Source: Rhodoferax sediminis
Lineage (GTDB): Bacteria; Pseudomonadota; Gammaproteobacteria; Burkholderiales; Burkholderiaceae_C
Length of the DNA: 64,000 bases
Reading direction: 5' to 3'
NCBI RefSeq assembly: GCF_006970865.1
Contig: NZ_CP035503.1
Location: 633,001-697,000, forward strand
Position numbers and translations under genes: made by a program. The notes under the pieces were generated by a model. It had not been told where the DNA came from. It did no database searches and saw only the letters and a program-made list of their open reading frames with translations. Below, in pieces: positions 17,961-26,402 of the stretch; position 1 is the stretch's first letter; the number at the start of each line of letters is the position of its first letter.

Positions 17961-19904
17961 TCAGAACCGAACGCGCATGGCAGCCGTGATGGCACGGCCA
18001 GCTTCTGGGTAGATGGAGGTGGTCACCCCCGCCGCGCACCCGAATGCCTGGGTGTAATACTTCCTGTCAAAAAGATTGGCCACCCCCAGCGACAGCTCCA
18101 CCTGCTGCCACTGGTAGGCGTAGCGCAGGTCCACGGTGGCATAGGCCGGAATGCGGCAGCTGTTGCCGAAATCGGGGTGTTGCGAGGATACCCAGTTCAC
18201 GCCGCCTGTGATATGGTGCCCCGCCGCCGGCGTCCAATCGGCATGTACCGCCAGCGTGCGTTGCGGCACCAGCGGAACGTCGTTGCCCGCGTAGGGACCG
18301 GAACGGAAGTTCGCCTTGCGTACGGCTGCATCGACACGCAGCCCGACCATCTTGGTCAGCGCATGGGAGGCGTCGATTTCCAGACCCTGGCGGCGCGTGG
18401 GATCGAAATTGACGTTGGCACCCGCAAAGCCAAAAGGTCCGGCCGCATTCGGATCAAAGCCAATTTCGTTTTCAAGCATGCTCCGATACAGCCGGGCTTC
18501 CAGCTTTCCTGCCTCGTAGGCCCAACGCGTCCCCAACTCCAGATCGCGCGAGGTTTGCGGCTTCAGAATCACTCCCGGCGTGGTGAAGCTGAACTCGTCC
18601 ACATTAGCCAGGCGAAAGCTCCGTCCGGCGCGCCCATACACCGTCACGCCCTGCGCCACCGGCTGACTCACGCCCAACTCCCAGGCGTGCTGCCGGTCCG
18701 ACAGTCCGGCCGCCGCGCTGGTGCTGTCCTTGGCAATGCGTTCCGTGCGCCAGCCCGCGCTCAGGCGCGTGCCACTGCCAGGCAAGGTAACGTCGTCTTT
18801 CACGTACCATGCACGCGATGACTGCTGCGCCACCGAGCCAAAGGCGCCCAGCACGTCACGGCTCCAATCGTTGTAGTCGGTGCCCAGTATCAGCGCATTT
18901 TTCACCTCACCGAGCCTGGCTTCGTTGCGCGCGCGCAGCGAGTAGTTGTTCGCGTCGATGTCGTAGGCAAAAGGAAAACCGCTGAGGCTACTGACAAGAT
19001 TCTTTTGCCGCGAGCCTGCGTCCGCCGCCAGTTGCCAGTTGCCAAGCATGGCTTCGGCGAAAATGCTGTTGCGAGTATTCCTGATGTGGGCGTGGTCGTT
19101 CGGCGTCGTGGTTTGCTTTGGATCGGCCGCGTACTGCGCGGCGGTGAGAGCGCCCGGCAAACCCGTATCGAGCGAATCTTGCGAGTAGCGGGCGCCCAGG
19201 CGCAACCAGTCGTTCGACCACTGCCCTGTCACCGAAGCGCCATCCACTTTGGAGCGGAAGTTGTCCCGATGGTTGTCGCTGTCGCGTTTCAATCCGGACA
19301 CGTCGAGCGAGAATCCTCCGCCGGCCACCGTGGCATTGGCTCGCGCTTCCCGCAGCCCGTAGCTGCCGGCCCCTGCATAGACCGACGCCGAGTTGTGGCG
19401 CGCCTTGCCGGCGCCTGCCTTGGTCGTGATCAGGATTACCCCGCCGGTAGCGCCTTCGCCATACAGCACGGCGCCACTGCTGCGCAACACCTCGATGCGC
19501 TCCACGCTATCGATGGGAATGCCGGCCAGGCGCGTGCCGCCAAGGTCGGCTTCGCTGATCTTCATTCCATCCACCATCACAACCTGGTTGCTATCGGCCG
19601 TGATGCCAAAGCCTCGAAGATCCAGCGCGTAATCGCCGCCGCCGTAAAAGTCCTGCCGCCCGACGACACCCAGCAACCGCATCAGCGCCTCATTCACCGT
19701 GGTGGTACCGGATGCGCGTATTTCATCGGCCGTAATGACGCTCACGCCAAGCGGCAGAGACTCGGCGGGTTCGGCGAAGCGCGTGGCCGTGACTATGGTT
19801 TCATTCAGGGATGCGGCAGGCTGGTTTTGCGCCAGCACGGGAAACGCGGCGGTCAACGCCAGCGGCAGCACGGCAAGGCGCGCACGGGAAATACAGGTTT
19901 TCAT
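17961..19904 (-). CDS. btuB: TonB-dependent vitamin B12 outer-membrane receptor
   Basis: BtuB imports cobalamin across the outer membrane using TonB energy. From the ATG at 19904 the 647-aa protein has a signal peptide ending near FPVLAQ, a TonB box ETIVTATRF, the plug domain (SLPLGVSVITADEIRAS, VERIEVLRSSGAVLYGEGATGGVI) and a beta-barrel ending in the terminal aromatic MRVRF expected for outer-membrane insertion. It is the first gene after a cobalamin riboswitch and terminator, which supports the B12 assignment over a siderophore receptor. Confidence 0.92.
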   Translation of the reverse strand: MKTCISRARLAVLPLALTAAFPVLAQNQPAASLNETIVTATRFAEPAESLPLGVSVITADEIRASGTTTVNEALMRLLGVVGRQDFYGGGDYALDLRGFGITADSNQVVMVDGMKISEADLGGTRLAGIPIDSVERIEVLRSSGAVLYGEGATGGVILITTKAGAGKARHNSASVYAGAGSYGLREARANATVAGGGFSLDVSGLKRDSDNHRDNFRSKVDGASVTGQWSNDWLRLGARYSQDSLDTGLPGALTAAQYAADPKQTTTPNDHAHIRNTRNSIFAEAMLGNWQLAADAGSRQKNLVSSLSGFPFAYDIDANNYSLRARNEARLGEVKNALILGTDYNDWSRDVLGAFGSVAQQSSRAWYVKDDVTLPGSGTRLSAGWRTERIAKDSTSAAAGLSDRQHAWELGVSQPVAQGVTVYGRAGRSFRLANVDEFSFTTPGVILKPQTSRDLELGTRWAYEAGKLEARLYRSMLENEIGFDPNAAGPFGFAGANVNFDPTRRQGLEIDASHALTKMVGLRVDAAVRKANFRSGPYAGNDVPLVPQRTLAVHADWTPAAGHHITGGVNWVSSQHPDFGNSCRIPAYATVDLRYAYQWQQVELSLGVANLFDRKYYTQAFGCAAGVTTSIYPEAGRAITAAMRVRF

Positions 19905-19920
19905 GAAGGGAACAATCCGC

Positions 19921-19951
19921 AAAAAAGCCCTCACCGGCGTCCCCGCCAGTG
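19921..19951 (-). terminator. Intrinsic terminator in the btuB leader (riboswitch expression platform)
   Basis: On the minus strand CACTGGCG-GGGA-CGCCGGTG forms an 8-bp stem with a tetraloop, followed by AGGGC and six Ts. It lies between the B12 aptamer and the btuB start, so the riboswitch probably controls transcription of the whole operon by ligand-dependent termination. Confidence 0.75.
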
Positions 19952-19984
19952 CTTGAGCGTTACGACGGCAAAGCTCGAAGAGCC

Positions 19985-20195
19985 ATGGCCGCCACCTTGA
20001 TGGCCGGTATCCGGGCTGGCGGAGCAATTTGCGGGTCGCCTTCCCAGGCGCGTGTTCAAGACGCCCAGTGGCTGTGTGACCGGCAAACCGAATCTGGAGG
20101 GATTCGTCCGCTTACCGTTGCGGGGGCAGCGCAGGTTAGGTTTGCTGTTGGCAGCGCACCCTCCTGCTTCCCGTTGAACTGCGGCATGTGAACCA
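19985..20195 (-). promoter_or_regulatory. Cobalamin riboswitch
   Basis: The minus strand carries two hallmark conserved parts of the B12 aptamer: CTGCCCCCGCAACGGTAAGC at about 20110..20129, and the B12 box GCCAGCCCGGATACCGGCC at 20002..20020. A GGGAAGCAGGAGGGTGCG segment just upstream fits the family's P1/P2 region. The spacing is normal for the class. It precedes btuB and the 15-gene operon, so adenosylcobalamin would repress uptake and synthesis together. The outer limits are approximate. Confidence 0.93.
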
Positions 20196-20254
20196 CACCG
20201 CGAGCACCAACGCAGCAATTGTAAAGTCTAAAACAGTGTTTCCCAATTCAGGTA

Positions 20255-20500
20255 GATCGCCGTACTCCTGTGCGCTGCGAATGAGCGCGTGCTGCTGGGT
20301 GAGCGTTGACGCCGACGATGTCGGGGCACCGGCCTGCAGGGGGGCCAAGGCGTTGGCCATCAGCCGCTCGGTCAGCGCCTTGACGTGCCGGTAGCTGAGC
20401 ACACCGTGTTCTATGGCCTGCGCACAGGCCGCGTCGATGAAGCGATTGGGGTAACGCTTGGCCAGGCCCACGATGCCCCAGAGCTTGCGCTGGCCGACCC
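20255..20500 (-). pseudogene. IS21-family transposase (IstA) C-terminal fragment
   Basis: An internal piece of IstA is recognisable: LWGIVGLAKRYPNRFIDAAC, HVKALTERLMANALAPL and LTQQHALIRSAQEYGDL. It lacks the N-terminal helix-turn-helix and the DDE core, and there is no istB. On its upstream side it abuts a truncated IS66 tnpB, so one element was deleted or recombined into the other. Confidence 0.7.
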
Positions 20501-20545
20501 CGCCGTTCAATGGCAAACAGCATCTGGTACCGCCGCTGGGCCGTA

Positions 20546-20575
20546 AGCAAGCCACGCGGTATCTATGCGGATCAT
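20546..20575 (-). pseudogene. IS66-family tnpB, first codons only
   Basis: Directly overlapping the tnpA stop (ATGA), the frame begins MIRIDTAWLA, the usual first residues of IS66 TnpB, and then loses homology where the IS21 remnant begins. Confidence 0.65.
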
Positions 20576-20949
20576 CTCAGCCAGTCGCGCAGCCAGGCCG
20601 CGCAGGACTCAGCACCTTCGAGCGGCCAGTTCACGCTCACCGAGCCCGTGCCACGGTGAACTTCGATACGGATGTCGCGTTTGATCTCTGCAGGCATGGC
20701 CGTAGTCCTAAACGGTTCAACTGCGCCAGCCTGCAGGGTTAGTGGCACAAAGCCCTGCGACGCAACCGACAACCCATCATGGGCATGCTCACGAAGCCAG
20801 CGGTGGACAATATTGGCATTGATGCCGTGGGCCAGCGCAACGCCAGCGACCGACGTGCCATCGGTTTGGCACTGCGCTACGACCTGCGTCTTGAGTTCTG
20901 GGCTGTAGAAGCGCCGCTTGGGGCGCCCGGCGATCGCCTCGCTCGCCAT
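20572..20949 (-). CDS. tnpA: IS66-family accessory protein TnpA
   Basis: The roughly 125-aa protein has the IS66 TnpA helix-turn-helix (RRFYSPELKTQVVAQCQTDG, then HGINANIVHRWLRE) and the C-terminal VSVNWPLEGAESCAAWLRDWL. The ATG at 20949 (MASEAIAGRP) is the likeliest start, though methionines further upstream are in frame. tnpC is absent and tnpB is truncated, so the element cannot transpose. A possible outer IR, GTAAGCAAACGGTGATCC, lies at about 21008..21025. Confidence 0.75.
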   Translation of the reverse strand: MASEAIAGRPKRRFYSPELKTQVVAQCQTDGTSVAGVALAHGINANIVHRWLREHAHDGLSVASQGFVPLTLQAGAVEPFRTTAMPAEIKRDIRIEVHRGTGSVSVNWPLEGAESCAAWLRDWLR

Positions 20950-21288
20950 GGTGTGCATGATCTTCATCGTGCACACCATGCCCGACTGCTGGGTCTATCT
21001 CAAGATGGGATCACCGTTTGCTTACCGATCAACTGAAGATGCCTTAGGTCTATGCGTCACAGAGCGCCGGGGCAGGGTGGCAAAGTGCGATCCATGGTTC
21101 TGAGTGGGCCTGGTAGCGTCACGCTTGAACCAGGTACGGCGTCACCCTTGAGCCGTGCCCCAGTCGTCCTTGTGCCAAGGGGGCGTCGAGGCCAGTCACC
21201 GTTGGGCTGTCTTCTGCCAGAACCCGACATGCTGGAGTTGCAGGCGTCACTGTTGAACTATGCCTCGTCACGGGGAATCGAGCCCTAA

Positions 21289-22626
21289 CAGGCTGTTGAA
21301 ATTTACCCGCATGTAAACGTCGTCTGCGGGATGGTCGTTATCGATATTGTGTTCATGCTCATAACGGAGAGAATGCGATGCGAGGATCAGACGCAATGCA
21401 AGAAGCGCTGTTCACAGTGGCCAAGCTGGAAGATTTTGTTCCTGCGGATCATCCGCTGCGCGGAGTGCGCACGCTGGTCAACGAAGCGCTTGGACGGCTG
21501 GGGGGCCTGTTCAACCTGATCTACGCGGACACAGGCCGAGCCTCCATCGCCCCGGAGAAGTTGCTGCGGGCCATGCTCATCCAGATCTTCTTCTCGGTGC
21601 GCAGCGAGCGCCAGTTGATGGAGCAGGTACGCTACAACCTGCTGTACCGCTGGTTCATCGGTCTGGCCATCGACGACGCCGTCTGGGACCACTCCACCTT
21701 CTCCAAGAACCGCGACCGCTTGCTCGAACACGAGGTGGTGGAGAGCTTCTTCACAGAGGTCATGACCTTGGCCGACAAGTGCCAGTTGCTGTCCAAAGAG
21801 CACTTCTCGGTGGACGGCACGCTGATCCAGGCGTGGGCCAGCCACAAGAGCTTCGTGCCCAAGGACGGCAGCAATGACGACGCCAACGGCGGGGAGCCGA
21901 GCGGGCGCAACACCCAAGCCAACTGGAAGGGCAAGCCGCGCAGCAACGACACCCATGCCAGCACCACTGACCCTGACGCACGACTGTTCAGAAAGAGTCA
22001 CAACACCGCCGCCATCATGAGCTATCAGGGCCATGTGCTGATGGAGAACCGCTCGGGGCTGGTGGTGGGTGCCGTCGTCACCCATGCCGACGGGCTGGGC
22101 GAGAGAGCCGCGGCGCTGGCGATGCTGGACACCTTGCCCGGTACGCACCCCAAAACCGTCGCCGCAGACAAAGCCTACGACACGCGGGACTTCATTGCCG
22201 CCTGTCGCCAGCGCCGCGTCACGCCTCACGTGGCCAGTAACGACACACGCATCGGTGGCAGTGCCATCGATGGGCGAACAACCCGGCACGCCGGCTATGC
22301 TGTCAGCCAGACGATCCGAAAGCGCATCGAGGAGCACTTCGGCTGGGGCAAGACCATCGGGCGCATCAGGCAGACACTGTATAGAGGCATCCGACGGGTC
22401 GATCAGCACTTCAAGCTGACGATGACAGCCAGCAACATCGTGCGAATGGCTCGACTGTTCACGCGAATACCGCAAGGAGCAGTCCAATGAATCACCAAAG
22501 GCCACCGCGCCAGGCTCTAGAACGCAATGGCGAGACGAAACGGCCCCTCGCCCGGCAATTGCAACCACTGGATGACCTCGCGTCCGTCGCTCAGAATGGC
22601 TCATTGCAGCAAATTTCAACAGCCTG
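21289..22626 (+). mobile_element. Complete IS5-family insertion sequence, 1338 bp
   Basis: The ends are a perfect 16-bp inverted repeat, CAGGCTGTTGAAATTT at 21289..21304 and its complement at 22611..22626. Both are flanked by the 4-bp direct repeat CTAA (21285..21288 and 22627..22630), which fits the YTAR target preference known for the IS5 group. One transposase gene fills it. It appears intact and recently inserted. Confidence 0.95.
21378..22490 (+). CDS. IS5-family transposase
   Basis: This 370-aa DDE transposase starts at ATG 21378 behind GGAGAG. It has an N-terminal DNA-binding region (FVPADHPLRGVRTLVNEAL, then LIQIFFSVRSERQLMEQ), the first catalytic aspartate in FSVDGTLIQAW, the second in TVAADKAYDTRDFI and the glutamate in IEEHFGWGKTIGRIRQT. 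The sequence differs from the disrupted IS5-family transposase at 1-4.7 kb, so these are two separate elements. Confidence 0.95.
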   Translation: MRGSDAMQEALFTVAKLEDFVPADHPLRGVRTLVNEALGRLGGLFNLIYADTGRASIAPEKLLRAMLIQIFFSVRSERQLMEQVRYNLLYRWFIGLAIDDAVWDHSTFSKNRDRLLEHEVVESFFTEVMTLADKCQLLSKEHFSVDGTLIQAWASHKSFVPKDGSNDDANGGEPSGRNTQANWKGKPRSNDTHASTTDPDARLFRKSHNTAAIMSYQGHVLMENRSGLVVGAVVTHADGLGERAAALAMLDTLPGTHPKTVAADKAYDTRDFIAACRQRRVTPHVASNDTRIGGSAIDGRTTRHAGYAVSQTIRKRIEEHFGWGKTIGRIRQTLYRGIRRVDQHFKLTMTASNIVRMARLFTRIPQGAVQ

Positions 22627-22777
22627 CTAACTGGCAAACTACAGTGGCTCGCCACCGTGGGCTACAGCAAGGCGCAAGCGCATCACGAAGGTATGCGCCA
22701 TGATGATTTTCAATGCTTCATGGGCCTCCGGGCTGAGACGCAGCATGACACGCTTGGCTCGAGACAATTGCAGCACT

Positions 22778-24307
22778 CTAGCCTGCACTGTGCGCGGACT
22801 GCCTGTTCGAGGCTCTTTGCGCCAAGAATTCACGAACCGCATGGTTTCGTTCCATCGTCCTTTTGATGCCGGCGACGGTTACCTCACCCGAATCCAGTAG
22901 ATGAGCCATTTCGTCTTGCCATTTCAAGACTCGACTCTCTTGCAGGTACCTAATAATGTCTTCAAACTTCACGGGTAAAGCCGGGCCGATTCCGCGCCCA
23001 ATAAATAAATCACTCGCAACAACCTCGCCGTGTTTCGTTGGAATTGGTTTCACACCTAAAAGGGCAATTATCAGAGTAACGAGGTCGCTCTCCTTTTTGA
23101 CCCTGCCCCGGCGCAGCATGCTCATAAATATTTCGTCAACATCGCTGCCGTACGTTCCCGCGATAAAAAGAACGTCCTTGCCGAACTCCAAAAGAAGCTC
23201 GGTCTCTGTGTAGTTCGGATCGACGATCATCCGTCGATACCCTTGCGCGAACGCACTCTCGACTGAGGGTAAAAACGGGAGCCGCTTAATGGCGTCTGGC
23301 ACGAGCCAGTCCTTTGCGGGCGTCGATCGATTGCGAGGCATGATGCGCGCGGCCGGCCCCGCATGTTCCGTCAAAGCCAGGGCGGAAACCACAAGATCTA
23401 TCGCGGTGTGTTCGTCAATGATTGCAGAGCCAAAGAACAACAACCCGGCGTGACGCTCTGAGAGCGCGATTTTCAGAGCCTCACGCGCGGATGGCGGGAT
23501 GGCGTCAACCGTGACCTCACTTCGGATCTGCGCCGGAGTTGGCCAAGGTTGTGCGAAGGGCAACCTTCTTTGCATTTCCCCGTCCGCGGTTACGACCCCC
23601 AACAACGCTGCATCAGTGTCATTACCTTCAGAATAGGCGGATTGAATCATGAGTCGGACGTCCTCGCACATAGCGCTAGGCGTTGGGGTCCGAATCAGAA
23701 CCGCCACTCGGTGCGCCGACGCCTGAGCATGCAGACAGGCCCTCTCGAGACTACTTGAGCTATCGCCCCAGGATTGTTGGTCCAGTTCGAGCGGGCCGAC
23801 GACGAGCAGTGTTCCACTGGGTACGCGCTCCAGCCCGTTTGACCACAAGCCGTTTTCACCTAGATCAATGCTGCCAGCCCAGTGGTTACCATCACGCTCA
23901 GCATAGACGAGAGCCCCGTCTGTCGCGTCTTCGTATCTCTCGAGCAGCGCGTTGATGGCGTCCTGGGATGTTGTTATGTACACGCCAGGCGCAGGCCCAC
24001 CGGGCCAGATCTGGGGCACAGGGTGAATCCTCTCGACACCGGGTGGACTGAGCGCCGTCAACATAGACTGAGGTGTGAACACAAGTTCGAACTTTTTCTT
24101 GAGCCTGAAGGCCATTCGGCCTGCCGATGTGGTATCGAGCTCACAGCCTGCAACCCGATCAGGAAAAGCTTGGACCTCTGGCCAGTTGCGAAGACCAGGC
24201 AGCGCGGCGATCAAGTCAAGCGACTGATTGTGGTTTACGGGGTGGTTTGATTGTTCCAGCAGGCCGCGAATACGACCCGCCAGCAGTTTCAACTGCAGTA
24301 GTTCCAT
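22778..24307 (-). CDS. Hypothetical protein, 509 aa, possible N-terminal glyoxalase-related helical domain
   Basis: The frame starts at ATG 24307 with a good CAGGAGAAAACA ribosome-binding site. The first 60 residues (LKLLAGRIRGLLEQSNHPVN, then SLDLIAALPGLRNW) resemble the short helical domain found at the start of some glyoxalase-superfamily and accessory proteins, although the rest matches nothing I recognise. No membrane segments or signal peptide are seen. The body alternates alpha and beta segments and contains GTYGSDVDEIFMSMLRRGR near residue 400. Codon use is less GC-biased than in the cobalamin operon, suggesting transfer. A strong palindrome lies about 115 nt upstream. Confidence 0.6.
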   Translation of the reverse strand: MELLQLKLLAGRIRGLLEQSNHPVNHNQSLDLIAALPGLRNWPEVQAFPDRVAGCELDTTSAGRMAFRLKKKFELVFTPQSMLTALSPPGVERIHPVPQIWPGGPAPGVYITTSQDAINALLERYEDATDGALVYAERDGNHWAGSIDLGENGLWSNGLERVPSGTLLVVGPLELDQQSWGDSSSSLERACLHAQASAHRVAVLIRTPTPSAMCEDVRLMIQSAYSEGNDTDAALLGVVTADGEMQRRLPFAQPWPTPAQIRSEVTVDAIPPSAREALKIALSERHAGLLFFGSAIIDEHTAIDLVVSALALTEHAGPAARIMPRNRSTPAKDWLVPDAIKRLPFLPSVESAFAQGYRRMIVDPNYTETELLLEFGKDVLFIAGTYGSDVDEIFMSMLRRGRVKKESDLVTLIIALLGVKPIPTKHGEVVASDLFIGRGIGPALPVKFEDIIRYLQESRVLKWQDEMAHLLDSGEVTVAGIKRTMERNHAVREFLAQRASNRQSAHSAG

Positions 24308-24690
24308 TGTTTTCTCCTGGGCGATGTATCCGGTGCACGCATTGCGGTCCGCCCATGGAAAAACAAAGGAATGGGTTAGGTCTGCGAATATTCCGTCTTC
24401 GTCGTGCCCAGTCTGGGCGCGTGCGGCAGGTGACGGTCACCTGCCGCAAATGTAACGCAAGGTCAAGCCCGACGTCAATACTCCGGTGTGCAGGGCCTTG
24501 TCCAGCGGCGCGCAGTTACCCACGATTACTGTGGTCTAAGCTGTGGACAGTTGCCCTAACAACTCGTCAAAATGGCGCAGGCATTGGGTTTACAGGGTGT
24601 GCTCAAATAATGGGCATTGGCAAGGATGCCGATGGGCGGCGGCAGTAACAGGTGAATGATGCAGCCTGTTGATTTCGCAAGGAGAACCTC
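24308..24690. other. Intergenic region with a strong palindrome
   Basis: No gene is recognised. The region contains the perfect 12-bp-arm palindrome at 24423..24447, between the divergently placed hypothetical genes at 22778..24307 and 24691..24921. Confidence 0.6.
24423..24447. promoter_or_regulatory. Perfect palindrome, possible operator
   Basis: The sequence GCGGCAGGTGAC-G-GTCACCTGCCGC has 12-bp arms around a single base. A one-base centre does not suit an RNA hairpin loop and there is no T-run, so a dimeric DNA-binding protein site is more likely than a terminator. It lies upstream of the 509-aa hypothetical gene (minus strand). Confidence 0.5.
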
Positions 24691-24921
24691 ATGCAAGTGG
24701 TGATCGCCGAGACCGTGAGTGTGGTGCACCGGATCACATGCGATCGGTGCGGCAAGGCGGCTGAGCGCGGGGAGCCCGGCTTTCATGAAATGGCGTCGAT
24801 CGGTTTCGATGCCGGTTACGACTCGATTTTTGGCGATGGGAGTCGGGTCGAGGTTGATTTGTGCGAGCCCTGCCTGCGGGACACCTTGGGCGTGTGGCTG
24901 CGTGTCACCAACCGCGCCTGA
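24691..24921 (+). CDS. Small cysteine-rich hypothetical protein, 76 aa
   Basis: The ATG has a clear AAGGAGAACCTC ribosome-binding site. The protein has two CxxC pairs, CDRCGKAAERGE and CEPCLRDTL, spaced like a zinc ribbon or rubredoxin-type knuckle, with an acidic middle (DAGYDSIFGDGS). Similar small proteins are known as conserved hypotheticals in Burkholderiales, function unknown. It has no evident operon partner. Confidence 0.6.
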   Translation: MQVVIAETVSVVHRITCDRCGKAAERGEPGFHEMASIGFDAGYDSIFGDGSRVEVDLCEPCLRDTLGVWLRVTNRA

Positions 24922-25018
24922 CGTGGCAAGCCGTCGGCCGCCAGACTTCCAGTGTTCAAGCCCAAATCAGATGAAGGTGAGTCTCCCGCGCTCGAATAAG
25001 TGAGGCTTCCAGGATCGA

Positions 25019-25441
25019 TCACGTATCAGCCGCCACCCACCAGCGCGAGAATTCCACCAGACTGCTGTGCTGCGAGGCGGCCAGTCGCAAGCCCTCCCCA
25101 CAGTTCGGCGTGCCATTCCGACCTCGCATGATCAGGGCCGAATGAATGGCAGGATCAACGCCCACCAGGTACGGCAGATAGTCCTCAACAAAGGCAACCG
25201 GCCCCGGCGCGTTCAGCACGTTCGCCTTCGGGCTGCGTCCTGAATCCGTGCTGTCGGTCGCGTAGACCATCTCGATCTGGGAAACCGTGCTGGAGCAGGT
25301 TCCGCTGGCGTGCCTTGCGCACCATCTCTTTCGAGGCCTGCTCAACGTTCAGTCGCCTTACGGCCTGCATGATCGTTAAGTCCCTTGAAGGATCCTCTAC
25401 ACCGAGGGCTTCAAACGCTTCGTTACCTCCACGATTACTCC
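25019..25441 (-). pseudogene. Decayed gene of unknown function
   Basis: Two minus-strand frames carry protein-like sequence that appears to be one gene broken near 25300: EAFEALGVEDPSRDL plus VRRLNVEQASKEMVRKARQR in one frame, then QIEMVYATDSTD, NVLNAPGPVAFVEDYLPYLV and SALIMRGRNG in another. I do not recognise the family. The remaining sequence from 24922 to 25717 contains no other convincing gene, only a T-arm-like hairpin at 25473..25489. Confidence 0.35.
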
Positions 25442-25717
25442 GATTGCTACCGGCTGGGGCGACAGTTGCCGGGCGGGATTCGCACCCGCTGGAAGACAGC
25501 GCCTTTTCATGGCGCACGACACAGTAAGATCAGGTCGCCGAAGAGTTGATTCAGCAGCAGTACGAGGTGGCAGCGTTCACCGATTCGGCTCGCAACCACC
25601 CCCTCCGGCGTAGTGATCCGGCGAGCGGCGCTCGTATAATCCGTTCACGGCTGCACAGGCTTGAGCGGGCGCCGTCGGCAGGCTCATTTTGCGCTGCGCT
25701 TTGACCACCGCACGGCC

Positions 25718-26398
25718 ATGAGACTACTGATCGTAGAAGACAATCCCGACATCCTCGCGAATCTGTACGGATTCCTGGAGCCTTTGGGCTACGTACTGGA
25801 CAGTGCGCGCAATGGCTCTGCGGGATTGGCGCTTGCCAGTAAGGGCACCTACGATGCCATCGTTCTCGATCTGATGCTTCCTGGGCTCGATGGGCTCGAC
25901 GTATGCGGTCGCTTGCGCGCCGTATTTGGCTGTGCCACGCCCGTCTTGATACTTACCGCAAGGGACACCGTCGAGGACAAGGTGGCCGGGTTCGGATGCG
26001 GGGCGGACGACTACTTGGTCAAGCCGTTTTCGATGATCGAACTGGAGGTCCGCCTTAAGGCGCTCATACGCAGGGCGAGAGGCAACCACGTGACGACGGC
26101 CCTGCGTGTAGGGGCGTTGACTTTCGATCCGGCGACCTTCCAAGCGACACGCGCCGGCACCCAATTGCAGCTGACGCCCACCGGCTACAAGTTGCTTGCG
26201 GCGCTGATGCGTGCAGCGCCTGCCGTGGTAAGTCGGGATAACCTTGAGCGGGAAGTGTGGGGCGACGATCGACCGGACAGCGACGCCCTTCGAACGCATA
26301 TCCATTCTTTGCGAGTGGTGCTCGACAAGCCGTTCGCGATCCCCATGCTCAAGACGCTGCCAGGCATCGGCTACCGGCTGACCGCCGCGCAGGAATAG
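25718..26398 (+). CDS. OmpR-family response regulator
   Basis: This DNA-binding regulator is 226 aa from the ATG at 25718, chosen because MRLLIVEDN is the standard receiver start; the frame is open further upstream without homology. The receiver has the acidic pocket ED at 7-8, the phosphoacceptor D51 in IVLDLMLPG, the LTARD threonine and the VKPF lysine. The C-terminal winged helix has LTPTGYKLLAALMRAAP and LRTHIHSLRVVLDKPF. It is followed after 4 nt by its kinase and then by the RND efflux genes it probably controls. Confidence 0.93.
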   Translation: MRLLIVEDNPDILANLYGFLEPLGYVLDSARNGSAGLALASKGTYDAIVLDLMLPGLDGLDVCGRLRAVFGCATPVLILTARDTVEDKVAGFGCGADDYLVKPFSMIELEVRLKALIRRARGNHVTTALRVGALTFDPATFQATRAGTQLQLTPTGYKLLAALMRAAPAVVSRDNLEREVWGDDRPDSDALRTHIHSLRVVLDKPFAIPMLKTLPGIGYRLTAAQE

Positions 26399-26402
26399 GA
26401 CC

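Noticed and set aside
21387..22655. 422-codon frame on the minus strand through the IS
   Set aside because: Antisense to the transposase and spans the IS end, so it cannot be a native gene.
22639..22842. 67-codon minus-strand ORF next to the IS end
   Set aside because: It overlaps the 3' end of the 509-aa gene in another frame and shows no recognisable motif.
25473..25489. T-arm-like hairpin GCGGG-TGCGAAT-CCCGC on the minus strand, possible tRNA or tRNA fragment
   Set aside because: No matching 7-bp acceptor stem, no anticodon arm at the right distance and no CCA. Kept only as a note in the neighbouring pseudogene.
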